DNA from: Antedon mediterranea
Lineage: Eukaryota; Echinodermata; Crinoidea; Comatulida; Antedonidae
DNA length: 64,000 nucleotides
Direction: 5' to 3'
Assembly (NCBI RefSeq): GCF_964355755.1
Contig: NC_092676.1
Span: 25,898,288-25,962,287 of the forward strand
The notes beneath the pieces are model-generated. The model saw only the letters and a program-made list of their open reading frames with translations. It made no database searches and was not told the DNA's origin. Made by a program: the position numbers and the translations under genes. Positions 22,540 through 34,872 of the stretch are shown piece after piece. The stretch's first letter is position 1. Every line of letters begins with the position of its first letter.

Positions 22540-22870
22540 TATAGATATGTTTGTATAATTGCATTTGTATAATTAAACTTTAAAGAAAGTCACCATTTAT
22601 GATTATATAGTACTTCAATTTATATGAAATATAGATATAATTGCCTTGATATAATTAAACTTTAAAGAAAGTTAACATTTGTGATTATATAATTCTGCAA
22701 TTTATATCAAATATAAATATAATTGCCTTGATATAATTAAACTTTAAAGAAAGCCAGCATTTGTGATTATATAATTCTGCATTTTTTTTTTAAATATAAA
22801 TATAATTGCCTTGATATAATTAAAGTTTAAAGAAAGCCAACATTTGTGATTATATAATGCTTCAATTTAT
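22540..22870. repeat. 83-bp AT-rich minisatellite upstream of copy A
   Basis: About four units with the core AATTGCCTTGATATAATTAA, then CTTTAAAGAAAG and ACATTTGTGATTATATAA. It sits just upstream of mini-exon 0. Confidence 0.8.
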
Positions 22871-23079
22871 ATGAAAGATAACAAAAAAAAACAATTGGTA
22901 TGTATAGTAGGCGCAACGAAAGTGAGTTAACCAATCACAAGCGACAGTTCGGATCATCCAACAAAAAGTATAGATAATTTATCTATAAAGCTTAAGCCAA
23001 CTTGCCCGGGTAAATAACTAAACTTAAACAGGTTCTAAGACTCAAGGGTTTTACTCTCTTACAGTTTCAAATTCAATTT

Positions 23080-23290
23080 TATTTATAGTTCTACATTTAA
23101 TTAATAAAAAGAAAAGAATAAATTTTGGTTGTTGATACAACTCGATAGAATGTTTTCCGTATCCGAATAATAGTTCTTTAGTTCCAATATATAATTTTAT
23201 TTCTTTAGATGTTTGATGAATAACATTTACTTTAGATAGATATGTAACAAAAAAAATGAAATAAAGGTGAGTGGATCTCACAAAAAGGAG
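23080..23290 (-). mobile_element. repeat block ending in the LINE-type GTGAG hairpin (A flank)
   Basis: The + strand ends ATGAAATAAAGGTGAGTGGA then TCTCAC, the same terminal hairpin as the LINE at 44649-46460. A parallel copy is at 41640-41820. Orientation and extent are uncertain. Flanks from 22870 to 24750 are AT-rich duplicated DNA shared with 41200-43760 and hold no gene. Confidence 0.4.
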
Positions 23291-24749
23291 GGTAAAACAT
23301 TTACTTTAGATTGTTTTAAACATTTTCCAGGTGTTCGATGTATTTAATATTACAGTATTTGTGTGGCAACGAAGTTAATATTAACAAAGTAGAAATTATC
23401 AGTTATCACTTCAGGTAAATTTATCTTTTTAATTAACAATTTAAAATAATTAAAACAATACATAGATATGGTAGTTGGATAAAACTTCAAGAAAAATAAA
23501 CTTAAAAAGAAAGAAATTCAAATTATGGACTTATACGATCTCAAAGACTGGCAACGAATTAAAAAGATTAAAAAAATTAAAACGTTAATTTGTTTCGATC
23601 TGTTTTTTTAAGTTGTTGCTTTTCTTAAATGTAATTACAAATAATTTTTTTTATAATCTAGCAAAAATTTTCTGATAATGGTCCATCAAAATAAAAATTA
23701 AAACGCAGTGACCATGGTTACTGTGATTATTGTATTGAACGTCAATAGTTGAATCGGTGTCTTGTTGAGTATTCTTAATTAAAGATGACAAAATGATAAC
23801 ACTGCACTATAATTGTATGTTAAAGATCTCTCATCAGATGGAATAACTTAAATTACAATTTTAAATATTTCAATTTTATTCGTTCGTATACATTGTACAC
23901 TTATTATAAGTATTTGATAAATAAGATAGGAAACCTGAAAAAGCTGAAAAGCTGTTAAAGATCTCTCATCAGATGGAATAACTTAAATTAAAATTGTACA
24001 CTTATTATAAGTATTTGATAAATAAGCTGAGCTTCACTGGACCAGTCCGAAAACGAAAACGATAATGTAATAAACCAAGCCCGGTTGCTGCGGAGGAAAA
24101 GAGGAGATATTTCAGATGTCAAATGTCATAATTAACAAGGTTACTTGTCGGTGTTATAATAGTTGTACCTTAGAAAACTAATACATATTTACATTTTTAT
24201 TTACTGTTTTACTTTTACGTCATAAGAAATCCTACAAATGCAGTACATAACCAAACGATGAGTCACATAGTGCACTGTGAATTTATTTTCACGTGATGCG
24301 CAGACACTTTGGCGGAATTAATCCTGTTCCGGGTACACTACACTAGCAACTCTGCGCATTCTTCTAAACAAAAATTATAAATCGAGAAGTAGCATTGTTT
24401 ACAAATGTAATGAGCCGGTGGCAACCCAAAAGTAGTTCCTTCTCAGTATAATTCGTTTGGTTTTTCATTTTTCCAGGTTCGAGGAATTTCCTAAATGTAT
24501 ATGAGAAGTTGTTACATTTCCAAAGCATTTATATCAGTTTTTTTGCAGACAAAAAATATTCAATAACAATTTAAAATGAATACCAAACAAGAAAAAGCTT
24601 AAGATATAGAAATGGATAAACTTAACAAAAAAAAAACCAACATAGAAACATAAAAAGTAGGGGTGGGGGGGGGGGGATAAAAAAATGGACCTAACTTAAC
24701 ATTAATGTTTTTGTAGGAACATTTTTCGGAGAATGACAAATAATTATGT

Positions 24750-26424
24750 AAGGAAGACAAGAAGTCCTTTACATAAAGCCCAAACGTCATGCAAACATGC
24801 CCATAATTGAAACCATTCGTGTGGGAGACGCCTATATCATTCCATCGTCTCAGGTATGTAATGTCGGCGTAACATTTGACTCCGCTTGATCCATGAATAG
24901 GCATATCACCAATATTAGCCGAGCAGTTTCTTTTCAACTCCGGAACATCAGGGTAGTTAGACGTTTCTTAAACGAAGATGCTACATTAAAGCTAGTGCAT
25001 GCCCTAGTAACATCCACATTGGACTATTGTAATGGAGTTCTTTATGGATTGCCTCAAAAATATGTTAGAAGACTTCAATTAATAGTGCTGCCCGTCTCGT
25101 CACTCGGACACCTAAATTTCAACATATCACCCCTGTTCTCCGTCGTCTCCATTGGCTCCCTGTTGAAAAGCGTATTGTTTTCAAACTAAACTTGACAGAC
25201 TATTCAAACTCCAAAAGAAGGCAGTCCGTATATGTACCCAATCAAATTATCTTTCACATGCTAAACCGCTTTTCCATGATCTAAACACCCTAAATATCTT
25301 TGACATAAACAAATTACAGACAGCCCTTTTCATGTATCGACTTTCCAATAACACACTTCCTAATACCTTAAAAAAATTTTTTCAAAAAAATAACAAGCTT
25401 CACAATTATAATACCCAAAATTCAAACAAATACATCCAATCTAACCTAAATCGAAACTCTTCCCGAAATTCATTCATCCACACAGTCCCCTTACTATGGA
25501 ACTCCCTTTATTTGATTATAGTTTCATTACATTTAAATCAAAATACAAAAAATACCTAATATCAAAATACAAACCCAACTTAATTTTAAACACCTCTTTT
25601 ACCCTTATTTATTTGTTTGTTTGTCTTGTCTTCGTCTATACCTGGTCTCTTGCGTAGTGTATGTACCGTCTGTAACCCTGTTTGTCTCTGTCGATGAACA
25701 TTGATCCAAATTGTTTTATAATAACTTTTTTCCTGGTGGAACCTGTCTGAGTTTCTCCAGATACAAGGCATTAACTATTTATTTTTTCATATTTGGTCAA
25801 CATATTTTGAATTTTGCTTTGTGTAAATAAAATGAATGAAAGTTATTTTATTTGTTTTCAAATCCATTCATCATTAGTCCCCAGCATATATTTCAGAGTT
25901 AATCAAGTTTCGCTCGGCGACCTGTACTCGTTCCCTCCGGTCAACGTCTGACTTAACCACTCTTGACTATCCACGGTGTAGATTGAAGTCATGTGGGGAT
26001 CGATCTTTCGTGGTCGCTGCTCCAAAATTGTGGAACTCTTTGCCTTTGGTGATTCGTGAGTCTCCCTCCGTTTCGATCTTCAAAGCTCACTTGAAGACTC
26101 GCTTGTTTCGTTCTGTGTGAATTCATTATTTTTCATATACATTTTATTCATTTTATTGTTTTGTTAGGCAGTACAGTCAGATGCTCACATCACTATGACA
26201 CTTGTGAATAAATAGCTAGCTTGTCTTGACAAGTTAGTGAAACAGTGTGGTGATGTCAGATTCCGTTTTCGGACTTTTTTCTGTTGTCTTGGTCAATTTA
26301 TTCGGTTTAATTTCATGGTTTATTTTACATCATCATTTTCATTTTCACACTTGTGCTAAACAGCGCATAGAGACAATTTGTATTTTGCGCTATATAGGCC
26401 TAAATTTAAACCATTAAACCATTA
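24750..26424 (+). mobile_element. L2/CR1-like LINE fragment, interrupted by a second LINE
   Basis: The + strand codes the RT thumb region (VGVTFDS, then HITNISRAVSFQLRNIRVVR and LDYCNGVLYGLPQK), with a stop and a frameshift near 25080. The frame continues as RTPKFQHITPVLRRLHWLPV, breaks at about 25190, and resumes at 25880-26118 (VVAAPKLWNSLP, FKAHLKTRLF). The 3' end has the typical TTTTGCGCTATATAGG followed by tandem TTAAACCA units. Flanks match continuous sequence at about 43770, which bounds the insertion. Confidence 0.65.
25190..25860 (+). mobile_element. second LINE 3' fragment (CR1/Jockey-like) nested in the first
   Basis: Codes KLQKKAVRICTQSNYLSHAK and ALFMYRLSNNTLPN, then a VPLLWNSLY end, matching the C-terminal part of CR1/Jockey-type RTs. 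It ends in AATGAATGAAAG-like simple sequence. It separates two halves of the L2-like LINE, so it inserted later. Confidence 0.55.
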
Positions 26425-27203
26425 GATAAATCGCATAGATACTGTGATTACTTTTATTGAACGTCAATCTTCTGTTGTGTGTACAGTATTCTTAATTAAA
26501 GATAACGTATTGAGTACATTTTATCAAATTTCATTATAATTGTATGTTAGTTAAAATTGAAATGATTGTATATTTCAATTATTCGTTCATATAAAATTAT
26601 ACTTATAATAAGTATATTAATATAATTAAACAAGAACGAGCGAAATGCATAGACCAAGAAATCTGATTTGGATGCATGAGAGGAGGTGACAACAGTAAAT
26701 TTGGTATAATAACCCATACCTGTTTATTTTTAATTTTAATGTCAATCTTTGTTTAGTGGTTACGGTATAGAGTTTCTTCTCGCAAACAGTTGTTATAAGT
26801 ACTAACGACAGAAAATAAATTCAACAATAACACTCTCTTGCTATAACCTAACCTTACATGATACAGGCAACACATGTGATACAATTGAGAATCTTTATTA
26901 CCGAATATTCCTATGATATTAGGAGAATATGTGGAGAATCGGGTAAATATCCCTCAAAATGAAATAGGTAGAACAATTTAAGAACTTACACAAATAAATT
27001 GTTTGTTATGACATAAAACATTTAAAAAATGATAAATTCAAATTTAAAATGATGGTCCTATACTTTTACTATGATTCAATAATAATTTACAATTAACCAG
27101 TAGGCCTACATTCTTTGTCTAGCTGTTTTTTTTTCTGGCACTATTTTAGTCACTAGTTTCGTATGTTGGACCATCCTCTACGTTGCTCTGTCACTACTAC
27201 TAA

Positions 27204-27424
27204 AGCTTGGTCCCCACTAAAGCGTGGTTCCCACTAGAACGCAACGCAACGACGTATCGACGCAAAGTGCTGTATTGCATATTCAAGTGAGAACTGACGA
27301 CCCAACAATGCTGCAAACATAGCAGGATTTATTTCACGCAGGCGGGGCAAACACAATTATAGGAAGGGCATTTCCTTACGTTGCGTAGATTGTGTTGCGT
27401 TATTGCGTCGCTAGTGGGAACAAC
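27204..27424. mobile_element. MITE with GGTTCCCACTAG ends downstream of copy B
   Basis: Inverted ends GTGGTTCCCACTAGAACGCA and GCGTCGCTAGTGGGAACAAC with repeated GCAACGCAA inside. Related to the intronic element at 4505. The rest of 26424-27586 is AT-rich duplicated 3' flank also seen at 43780-44640 and 56260-56720. Confidence 0.5.
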
Positions 27425-27586
27425 GCAAGGACATAACGCAATGCAAGTGATTTTACCAGGGAAGAGTGAAATGTCCCTGATTTGACCAATCATAAGCAAT
27501 GGATTATTCAAACAGTCGTCTGTCATTGTTCAACTCGATTCACTCAAGAATAGGCCTACTGTGTTAAATATGCAGTAAATAACAAC

Positions 27587-30500
27587 TTATTTGTCTATTT
27601 CAAAGTATTCAAAATGCTTGTAATGGTCATCACGATTGATTTTACTTTTAGGAATCTCTCTCGCTGATTGGCTATTCAATGAACACATCAAATCGTTGAT
27701 ACTTATTGATTGACACTCTTCAATCCACTGGCATAATCTAAGACACGTGAGTAAAGACTTAACTGGCAATATTCTTATCACATATTCAGACATGAACATT
27801 TTGTCGAAGAACTGCATTAATCCAATTATCTTCAGCCCTGAAAAAGAGAAACCAGTGGAAATAGTGTAAGTAGTTGACATACCGAAGTACAATTTAGGTT
27901 ACGATATCCAATAAATGTTCATTAATCCTTTGGCCGTTACTGTAGATAAATGATAGAAATACCTGTACATTCTAGTGGTCCAATTGTGCTAATACCATAT
28001 TCCCAACTGTCGCCCGTGTCACCATGTCGTAACTCCGTCACTGGCAGGGTAGATATATCGTCAACATATCCATCATCGTATCTCATAATTCGATCATTTA
28101 TGCTACATTCACAAGGTAAACTTGGATTGCTGCAGTCGCCTTAAATAATAATTCCGTGTAGCATAAATCAAATAAACTATTATAATAGTGATGTGCAACA
28201 TTAATTTACATACGCCTTCTTCACTAAACATACAGTGATGTAGGCTAATCTTTTAAGAACACAGTTTGTTTACAATTCTAATTAAGGAATTACGAATGGT
28301 TGTGTACCTTGTCCTCCGAAAATATGCTCGCCGCGCGCTATGTTATTTCTACTGGTTACGCATTGTTTGTCATCGATCGAAGATGTCGCCTGTTACGCCT
28401 TTCTGCCTAATGTTCATTTGGGTTTGACCAAACTGCTTTTTTAATTGTGCATTATGAATGATTTATAGGGTTCTGCGGTGTGACGTCACATCACAAAGAT
28501 GGCGCTGCGTGGTTGCTTGCGCAACCAAAAATGCTTTCAACGCTATATGTTAATAACCACTATAGATTTGTGTTTCTATCAAATTATGTATCTTAGCTTG
28601 ATTTTGTTTAACTTAAACTGTAGTTCAAAAATAAATAGATTATTAAAAACAAAGTTTTAGCGATCTTTTAAAATTTTAGTTGGTTTTTCTTTAAAATTAT
28701 TATGTTTTAAAATGACTACTTCAAAAGGCCTATTCCAAACCATTGGTGAACTAGGAGTCACTCAGGCAGGTTGAACGCATTTTTTGGTTCGCTAGCCAGA
28801 GCCATATATAGAGAGAGTTTCAACATTGCGTTCACAGATTTTAGAAAGTCACCCGGCCATCTTTGTGTCCAACTATGCTTATATAGCGTATGGAGTCGAG
28901 TCATTTGCTTAAAAAATGTATAACATTCACAAGGCTTTAAATATCGAATTTAATATCAAAACAATAAATTTCTTTAAAGGTTTTTGTTAAGATAATAACG
29001 AAATCAAAGTTTACTGCGAACATGATTTTAGACAACAAAATGTAAAAACAATGCATAACTTAACGCGCACGCGTAGGCGCGTTCATGGAGCACACAACAG
29101 CCAGAGCCGTTCCGAAATTGCTATTTTTGTTGTTTAAAATCTTGTTCGGAGTATACTTTATAATTTTTTTTATTATTTTAACAAAAACCTTTAAACAAAA
29201 TAATTGTTTTGATATTAAATTCGATAATTAAAGCCTTTTGAACGTTATACATTTTCAAAACAAAATACTCAACTCCATTGGACACAAACTTGGCTTCTAA
29301 TCCATCAATGTCGAAACTCTCTATATATGTGGCCAAAGATTTTATAAATACCATTAAAAAAATTAATTACTAAAATAAAAACGGAATCTAAGCGTTATTT
29401 CATAGACAACAAAATCTAATAATAATAGCGTTTTCCTATAGTTCATGATTTTTAGATTTTGTTGTCTATGAAATAACGCTTAGATTCCGTTTTTATTTTA
29501 GTAATTAATTTTATTAATGGTATTGATTTGTTAAAATATATATATATATATTTTTTATAATAACAAACAAATAAATGCTAGGGCCTACATGGAAGTTGGG
29601 ATACATCAAAGAATGAACCAATACAAAAAACATACACATTCACCCCTCTTTTTATGCAGTATATGGCTTTCTGTGTGTGTTTTTACACAAACTGCGCCGC
29701 CAACGTTATTACCATTCAGAGACTCGTTCATCATTTCATTTGTAATAATTTGCCTTTATTATTTAAATATTGTTCATACCCTTTTCAGTATATTAACAAA
29801 TATATCCACGACACTTTATTATTTTATTTAGTCATCAAAGCATGCATTATGAATTGAAAATATTACATAATTGTTATTAATAGGACGTAGTTATGGGGGA
29901 TGTTTTGTTCCAAAATCAATCAATCGAACGTTATAATGTACTAGCGCACGCGCGCGCAATATTCTTTGGCACAAGTACTTCTGTACGCTGTGCACATCGA
30001 TATTTCATCGTAAAATGTGCAATTACATTTGTTTAAATTATAAGAAAAAGTTGAGTATTTTGTTGCTCCTATACTTTACATGCATTAATGCAGACAAGTT
30101 GGACACATTTTGATCTGCATATCACGTGACTAAAATCCAATGTCGTAACTCTTTATATATAATATGGCTCTGCTGCTAGCCACCAGAGAGCCATAGAGAG
30201 AGTTACGGCATTGCGTTCACGGATTTTAGAAAGTCACGTGGTGTGCACGCCGGCCATGTTTGTGTCCAACTATGCCTATGTAGCGTATGGAGTCGAGTCA
30301 TTTGCTTAAAAAATGTATAACATTCACAAGGCTTTAAATATCGAATTTAATATCAAAACAATCAATTTTTTTAAAGGTTTCTGTTAGAATAATAAAGAAG
30401 TTATAAAGTTACTGCGAACATGATTTTAAACAACAAAATATAAAAACAATGCATTACTATAGAGAATCGCTGTACAAACTGAACGCGCATGCGTAGAGCG

Positions 30501-33500
30501 TGCATGGAGCGCACAAAGCCATTTATTGGAAAGAGTCGGAAATTGAATGGATTAAAGCTATTTTTGTTGTTTAAAACATGTTCGCAGTAACTTTATAACT
30601 TCGTTATTATTCTAACAAAAACCTTCAAACAAATTGATTGTTTGATATTAAATTCGATAGTTAAGGCCTTTTGATGTTATACATTTTCAAAACAAAAGAC
30701 TCAACTCCACATACTACATAGACATATTGGACACAAACATGGCTTCTAATCCATTCAATGTCGAAATTCTCTCTATATATGGCTCTGCTGCTAGCAATCA
30801 TGCAGCGCCACCTACCGTCCACGCAGCGCCACCTACCGTCCACGCAGCGCCACCTACCGTCCACGCAGCGCCACCTACCGTCCACGCAGCGCCACCTACC
30901 GTCGTGACGTCATCACCGCAGAACTCTCTCTATATATATATCTAATTTTCAAGAAAGCAAGGCCTGTTTGATAGCCTTGGTTAGTAGTCGCATCCTTTAA
31001 AGACTGGAAACAACTGTTTTCCATCCCCACCCACACCCCATCCCCACACGACACAAAAGTTAACAAAACAGGATACTAAGCTTACCTCTATATGCGCATG
31101 CACAGCCATAGAAACCAGTTGGACTTGCCCAGTTGTACATAGCAGTACCGTTACGTGATACCCAATAGCCATACCGTAAATTGTGTGAATGATGGCAGTC
31201 ATACTGTAGAAAAAAATGATTGGTTTACGAACACTGTATCGCAAGTTTAGGTGACTTCTAGTGTGTGTGTGCCTTAAAAAGCATATCGTATACCTCCATG
31301 AGATCTAGATATATAATAAACAAACGTCGAAGATACCATAATAAAAAAAAATACAAAATCATCCTACTCTAATATACTGTCGACTTGAGGTTGATGACTC
31401 CAATAACGCTACAATCTGCGTGATGGACATCTCGTACGTAATGTCGTGTATGAACGAACCTTTTTCTTCATACCCATTGACCTCCTCAACGAGATTACAT
31501 GTCGGTGTTATAATAGTTCTACCTGTGAAAAGAAAAATAATGATAAATTTACTTTAGTAGTACTATCCGTATCAGTCATAAGTCACATAGTACACTTTGA
31601 ATTTATTACAAATTATTTTTCAAAAAAGCTGCCGGAGTTTACACACACCACAAAACGCCGGAGTTTACACACACCACAAAACGCCGGAGTTTACACACAC
31701 TATAAACCCCCGCAGTTTACACACACCACAAGACTCTGGAGTTTACACACGTCCCAAAACGACGGAGTTTACACACGCCACAAAACGCCGGAGTTTACAC
31801 ACGTCACACCACAAAACTCCGAAGTTTACACACACCACAAAACTCTGGAGTTTACACACACCACAAACCCCCGGAGTTAACACCACAAGAAAAACCCGGT
31901 GTATGTAAAATGATTTAGCGATGTGTGAGAGTATGTTAAGATTACCTGTCAACTTTCCATCTATAACTTCGCATTCCACATAGAACGGTTCAACACCTTT
32001 GTTAAGTCCATCCGGATCAACAAGTAATGGATCGTTGTGACTTTTTTCATCGAAAATAAGATGTTGGCAATTTTGTGGAACATATGAGGTGTTTGCCCTG
32101 AAAGCCAGATGAATGCATACCAACACTGTTCGAAAAAAAACCCTGTATTATATACGTCTTCTCCTTCTCTAGACTCCTGGTCTAGCGCATTTATTTGTAC
32201 AGCAAATAGGCCAGCCGCCCGAAGTACATATATTATTTACACAAATTAAATACAGAAATATTTCTTTTTGTAAATGCACAAAAAAATTTATTTAGGCATA
32301 TTTTCAATTAAAGTAATATTTCTTATCTTCAGAAGGAAAATTATAAAACGTAACTGGTAATTATTATTATTATTATAATAACTCTTGACGCAACTCATAA
32401 TTTTGTTATATATATATATATTTTTTTTGCAGTGCATTTAAACATTTATTTCTCATAATACAATAATACTTACATTAACAAACATAAACTTAAAAACCTC
32501 ATACCATCTACCCCTTTCATGCTCGATATCAAGAATTCCTAGACTAAATTTAGTTAAAAATTGTCTATGTTTACAATTTTTGATTTCAGACAAATAATTT
32601 TCTATATGAATTATTGTTTGTTTAAATTTTGTAAAATAACATAAACGCGAGTGTGTACTCAATAAATTGTTGTTGTTCAATATCCTGTGAACGTAATTTA
32701 ATTTAATTTATAATGTTGTTATCAATGTTTTGTTGCAACCAAACATAACCAAAACCAATTCCGGCTTTCTTAGTCGAAACAAATAGCATTGATATGAACT
32801 TCTATTCCTGTCTAAGTTTAAAATTCAGTACCAGAATATGTTAACTAAAAATTTTAACGGAAATCTACCAAGTTCAACCTGTTACAGTTGAGGCATGTTT
32901 TCCTTCTTCCAACAGATATCGACAAAACTTATTAATTACAGTGTCCAATATATAGATATTTTGAAAACCCCAGATTTCACAACCAAATAAGGTGATAGGT
33001 AAAATGTTAGCTTAAAAAATAACATTCCAGATATTTAATAGGAAGATTAGTAGCTTCAGAGCTTTGATAATCTGCGTTTGTTGTTCTCGTTTTAAATTAT
33101 TTTAATAAGTTTAATTAACCGTTTGCATTGATTTCTGTTAGCAACGGTCAATGCTAATTTCTGTCGCATAGCTGTTTTTAGTTTTCTTTTAGTTTTTGCC
33201 AAAATGTTCTGGAATTGTTGGCATTAAGAGATTTGATAATCTGCGTTTGTTGTTCTCGTATAAAATTATTTTTCTTAAGTTTAATTAACCGTGTGTATTG
33301 TTTTCTATTAAGTTTATATTTACTAAGTGTAATAGCGAAATGTATTTAAGCTTCTCATTCGTATATACATTTAGCTATGTGAGACAGAGGAGTAAGAATG
33401 AGATACATTATTTTTCAACAAAAAGTAATTGGAACTTTTAACAATATGTTAATATTAAGCGCATAAGCGCACACAAGACAAAAAAAAAATATTAAGCGCT

Positions 33501-34054
33501 TTCGAGAGCAATACAACGCATTCAGTATTTTGGAAATGATACCGTACGGTAAGGTTAATAGATATAGTAGAAATAAAGAAATAATCGGGAAAGTGGCAAT
33601 ACATTTCCATATTCACACCTCGGTTGGAAAAAGATATTTACAGAGAAAAATAAGAAGTAATAAGTCAAAAGAAACGAATTTAAATATTATATGTACTTGG
33701 ATTGTAGTCATAAAATGATATTAATAGTTTATGGTGCACAGTAGGCTATACTGAATTATAGGTGAACAAGAATGTATAGAAAACTATTTTTTTAGAAAGG
33801 ATTGCATAAAAACAGTTTTTTTACATCAGTAAAAGGTAATAAATTCAAGAATTGGTTAAAGAATAATTGTACTATCATTATTATTATCATTTTAAAATGG
33901 TTTTTCGAAAAAAGAATACAAAAACATACATAAGAATGTTACTCAAAAGAAAGAATTTAAGTGATGGTATTAGATAATTCCATCCATTTTCTGTTGAAAT
34001 TATTATATAATTTTTTTTAAACTTACCCATGACGGCAACTTGATAATTGGACAT
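27587..34054 (-). CDS. array copy B: secreted CNTNAP-type fibrinogen-like + PAN/apple protein
   Basis: Exons 34054-34027, 32125-31946, 31522-31368, 31203-31086, 28139-27963 and 27837-27587 join in frame to 302 aa. Domain order equals copy A. Differences: one residue fewer in exon 1 (FDEKSHNDP), one fewer in the PAN exon (NDLMCSLN), and the exon-2 cysteine of STSCRQYI is Ser (STSSRQYI), so one disulphide may be missing. The NGT sequon before the WVSRNG/GCACAYR region is kept. Intron 3 (28140-31085) holds a 2.5-kb TIR element with nested foldbacks. Exons 0-3 are duplicated upstream as copy C. Expression is unknown; the open frame and clean splice sites suggest a working gene. Confidence 0.75.
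29350..29522. repeat. long near-perfect palindrome
   Basis: The arm TACCATTAAAAAAATTAATT onward to TTTTGTTGTCTATG is repeated in reverse complement with about 75 bases per arm and a loop of about 25 bases. Confidence 0.75.
30187..30790. mobile_element. foldback/MITE of about 600 bp, AGAGCCATAGAGAGAG ends
   Basis: Inverted ends, with inner arms GGCCATGTTTGTGTCC / GGACACAAACATGGC and TTAAATATCGAATTTAATAT-type pairs. A second copy is 35697-36299 in the duplicated unit and a diverged one 28797-29335. Confidence 0.6.
30802..30905. repeat. 21-bp tandem repeat, five units
   Basis: Units of GCAGCGCCACCTACCGTCCA plus C; five in B but only two at 36309-36350 in C. It lies at the right edge of the TIR element. 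Open frames on both strands here are repeat products. Confidence 0.8.
31630..31905. repeat. 26-bp minisatellite in intron 1 of copy B
   Basis: About ten GGAGTTTACACACACCACAA units, more diverged than in A. The open frames of 144 and 103 codons across it are repeat products. Confidence 0.85.
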
Positions 34055-34269
34055 TTTGCCAGACTAAAAAAATTACAGGTCTGGTATCTATGGTGAATCT
34101 TTGTATTCTGTTTATTTCTAATATTCCGGTACGCAATTATTGCTGTTCACCAGTACACTATTACAGTAAATTATAAAGTCATAAAATCATTACATTTTAT
34201 TTAATCCATCAATCAATATTATTGTTAGCGTCTAGTAACAATCCAACAAATGTATATTAAATATCATTG

Positions 34270-34765
34270 TTCCATATAGATATGTTTGTATAATTGCATT
34301 GGTATAAATAAACTTTAAAGAAAGCCAACATTTGTTATTATATAATTCTGCAATTTATATCAAATACCGTATAGATATAATTGCCTAAGTATATTTAAAC
34401 TTTAAAGAAAACCTACATTTGTGATTATATAATTCTGCAATTTTTTTGAAATATAAATATAATTGCCTTGATATAATTAAACTTTAAAGAAAGCCAACAT
34501 TTGTGATTATATAATTCTGCATTTCTTTTTAAAATATAAATATAATTGCCTTGATATAATTAAACTTTAAAGAAAGCCAACATTTGTGATTATATAATTC
34601 TGCATTTCTTTTTAAAATATAAATATAATTGCCTTGATATAATTAAACTTTAAAGAAAGCCAACATTTGTGATTATATAATTCTGCATTTCTTTTTAAAA
34701 TATAAATATAATTGCCTTGATATAATTAAACTTTAAAGAAAGCCAACATTTGTGATTATATAATG
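34270..34765. repeat. 83-bp AT-rich minisatellite upstream of copy B
   Basis: About six units; the last four are almost identical at exactly 83 bases. Its upstream end (34765) is the junction of the B/C tandem duplication. Confidence 0.85.
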
Positions 34766-34872
34766 CATTAATGCAGACAAGTTTGACACATTTTGATCTG
34801 CATATCACGTGACTAAAATCCAATGTCGTAACTCTTTATATATATGACTCTGCTGCTAGCCAGAGAGCCATA

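Larger units (their letters stand above)
28468..30926. mobile_element. TIR element with nested foldbacks in intron 3 of copy B
   Basis: Ends GGTTCTGCGGTGTGACGTCA and TGACGTCATCACCGCAGAAC are inverted repeats. In copy A the target (about 17372-17390) is uninterrupted. Nested inside are two foldbacks (about 28797-29335 and 30187-30790) with ends near AGAGCCATAGAGAGAG, and a palindrome at 29350-29522. An 83-codon + strand frame at 29589 shows no domain. Confidence 0.6.

Noticed and set aside
31446-31908. Open frames of 144 and 103 codons rich in THTTK/HTPQN
   Set aside because: They are translations of the 26-bp minisatellite in intron 1 plus reverse strand of exon 2; several frames are open at once. 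The same applies at 18364-18645, 36876-37397 and 48284-48758.
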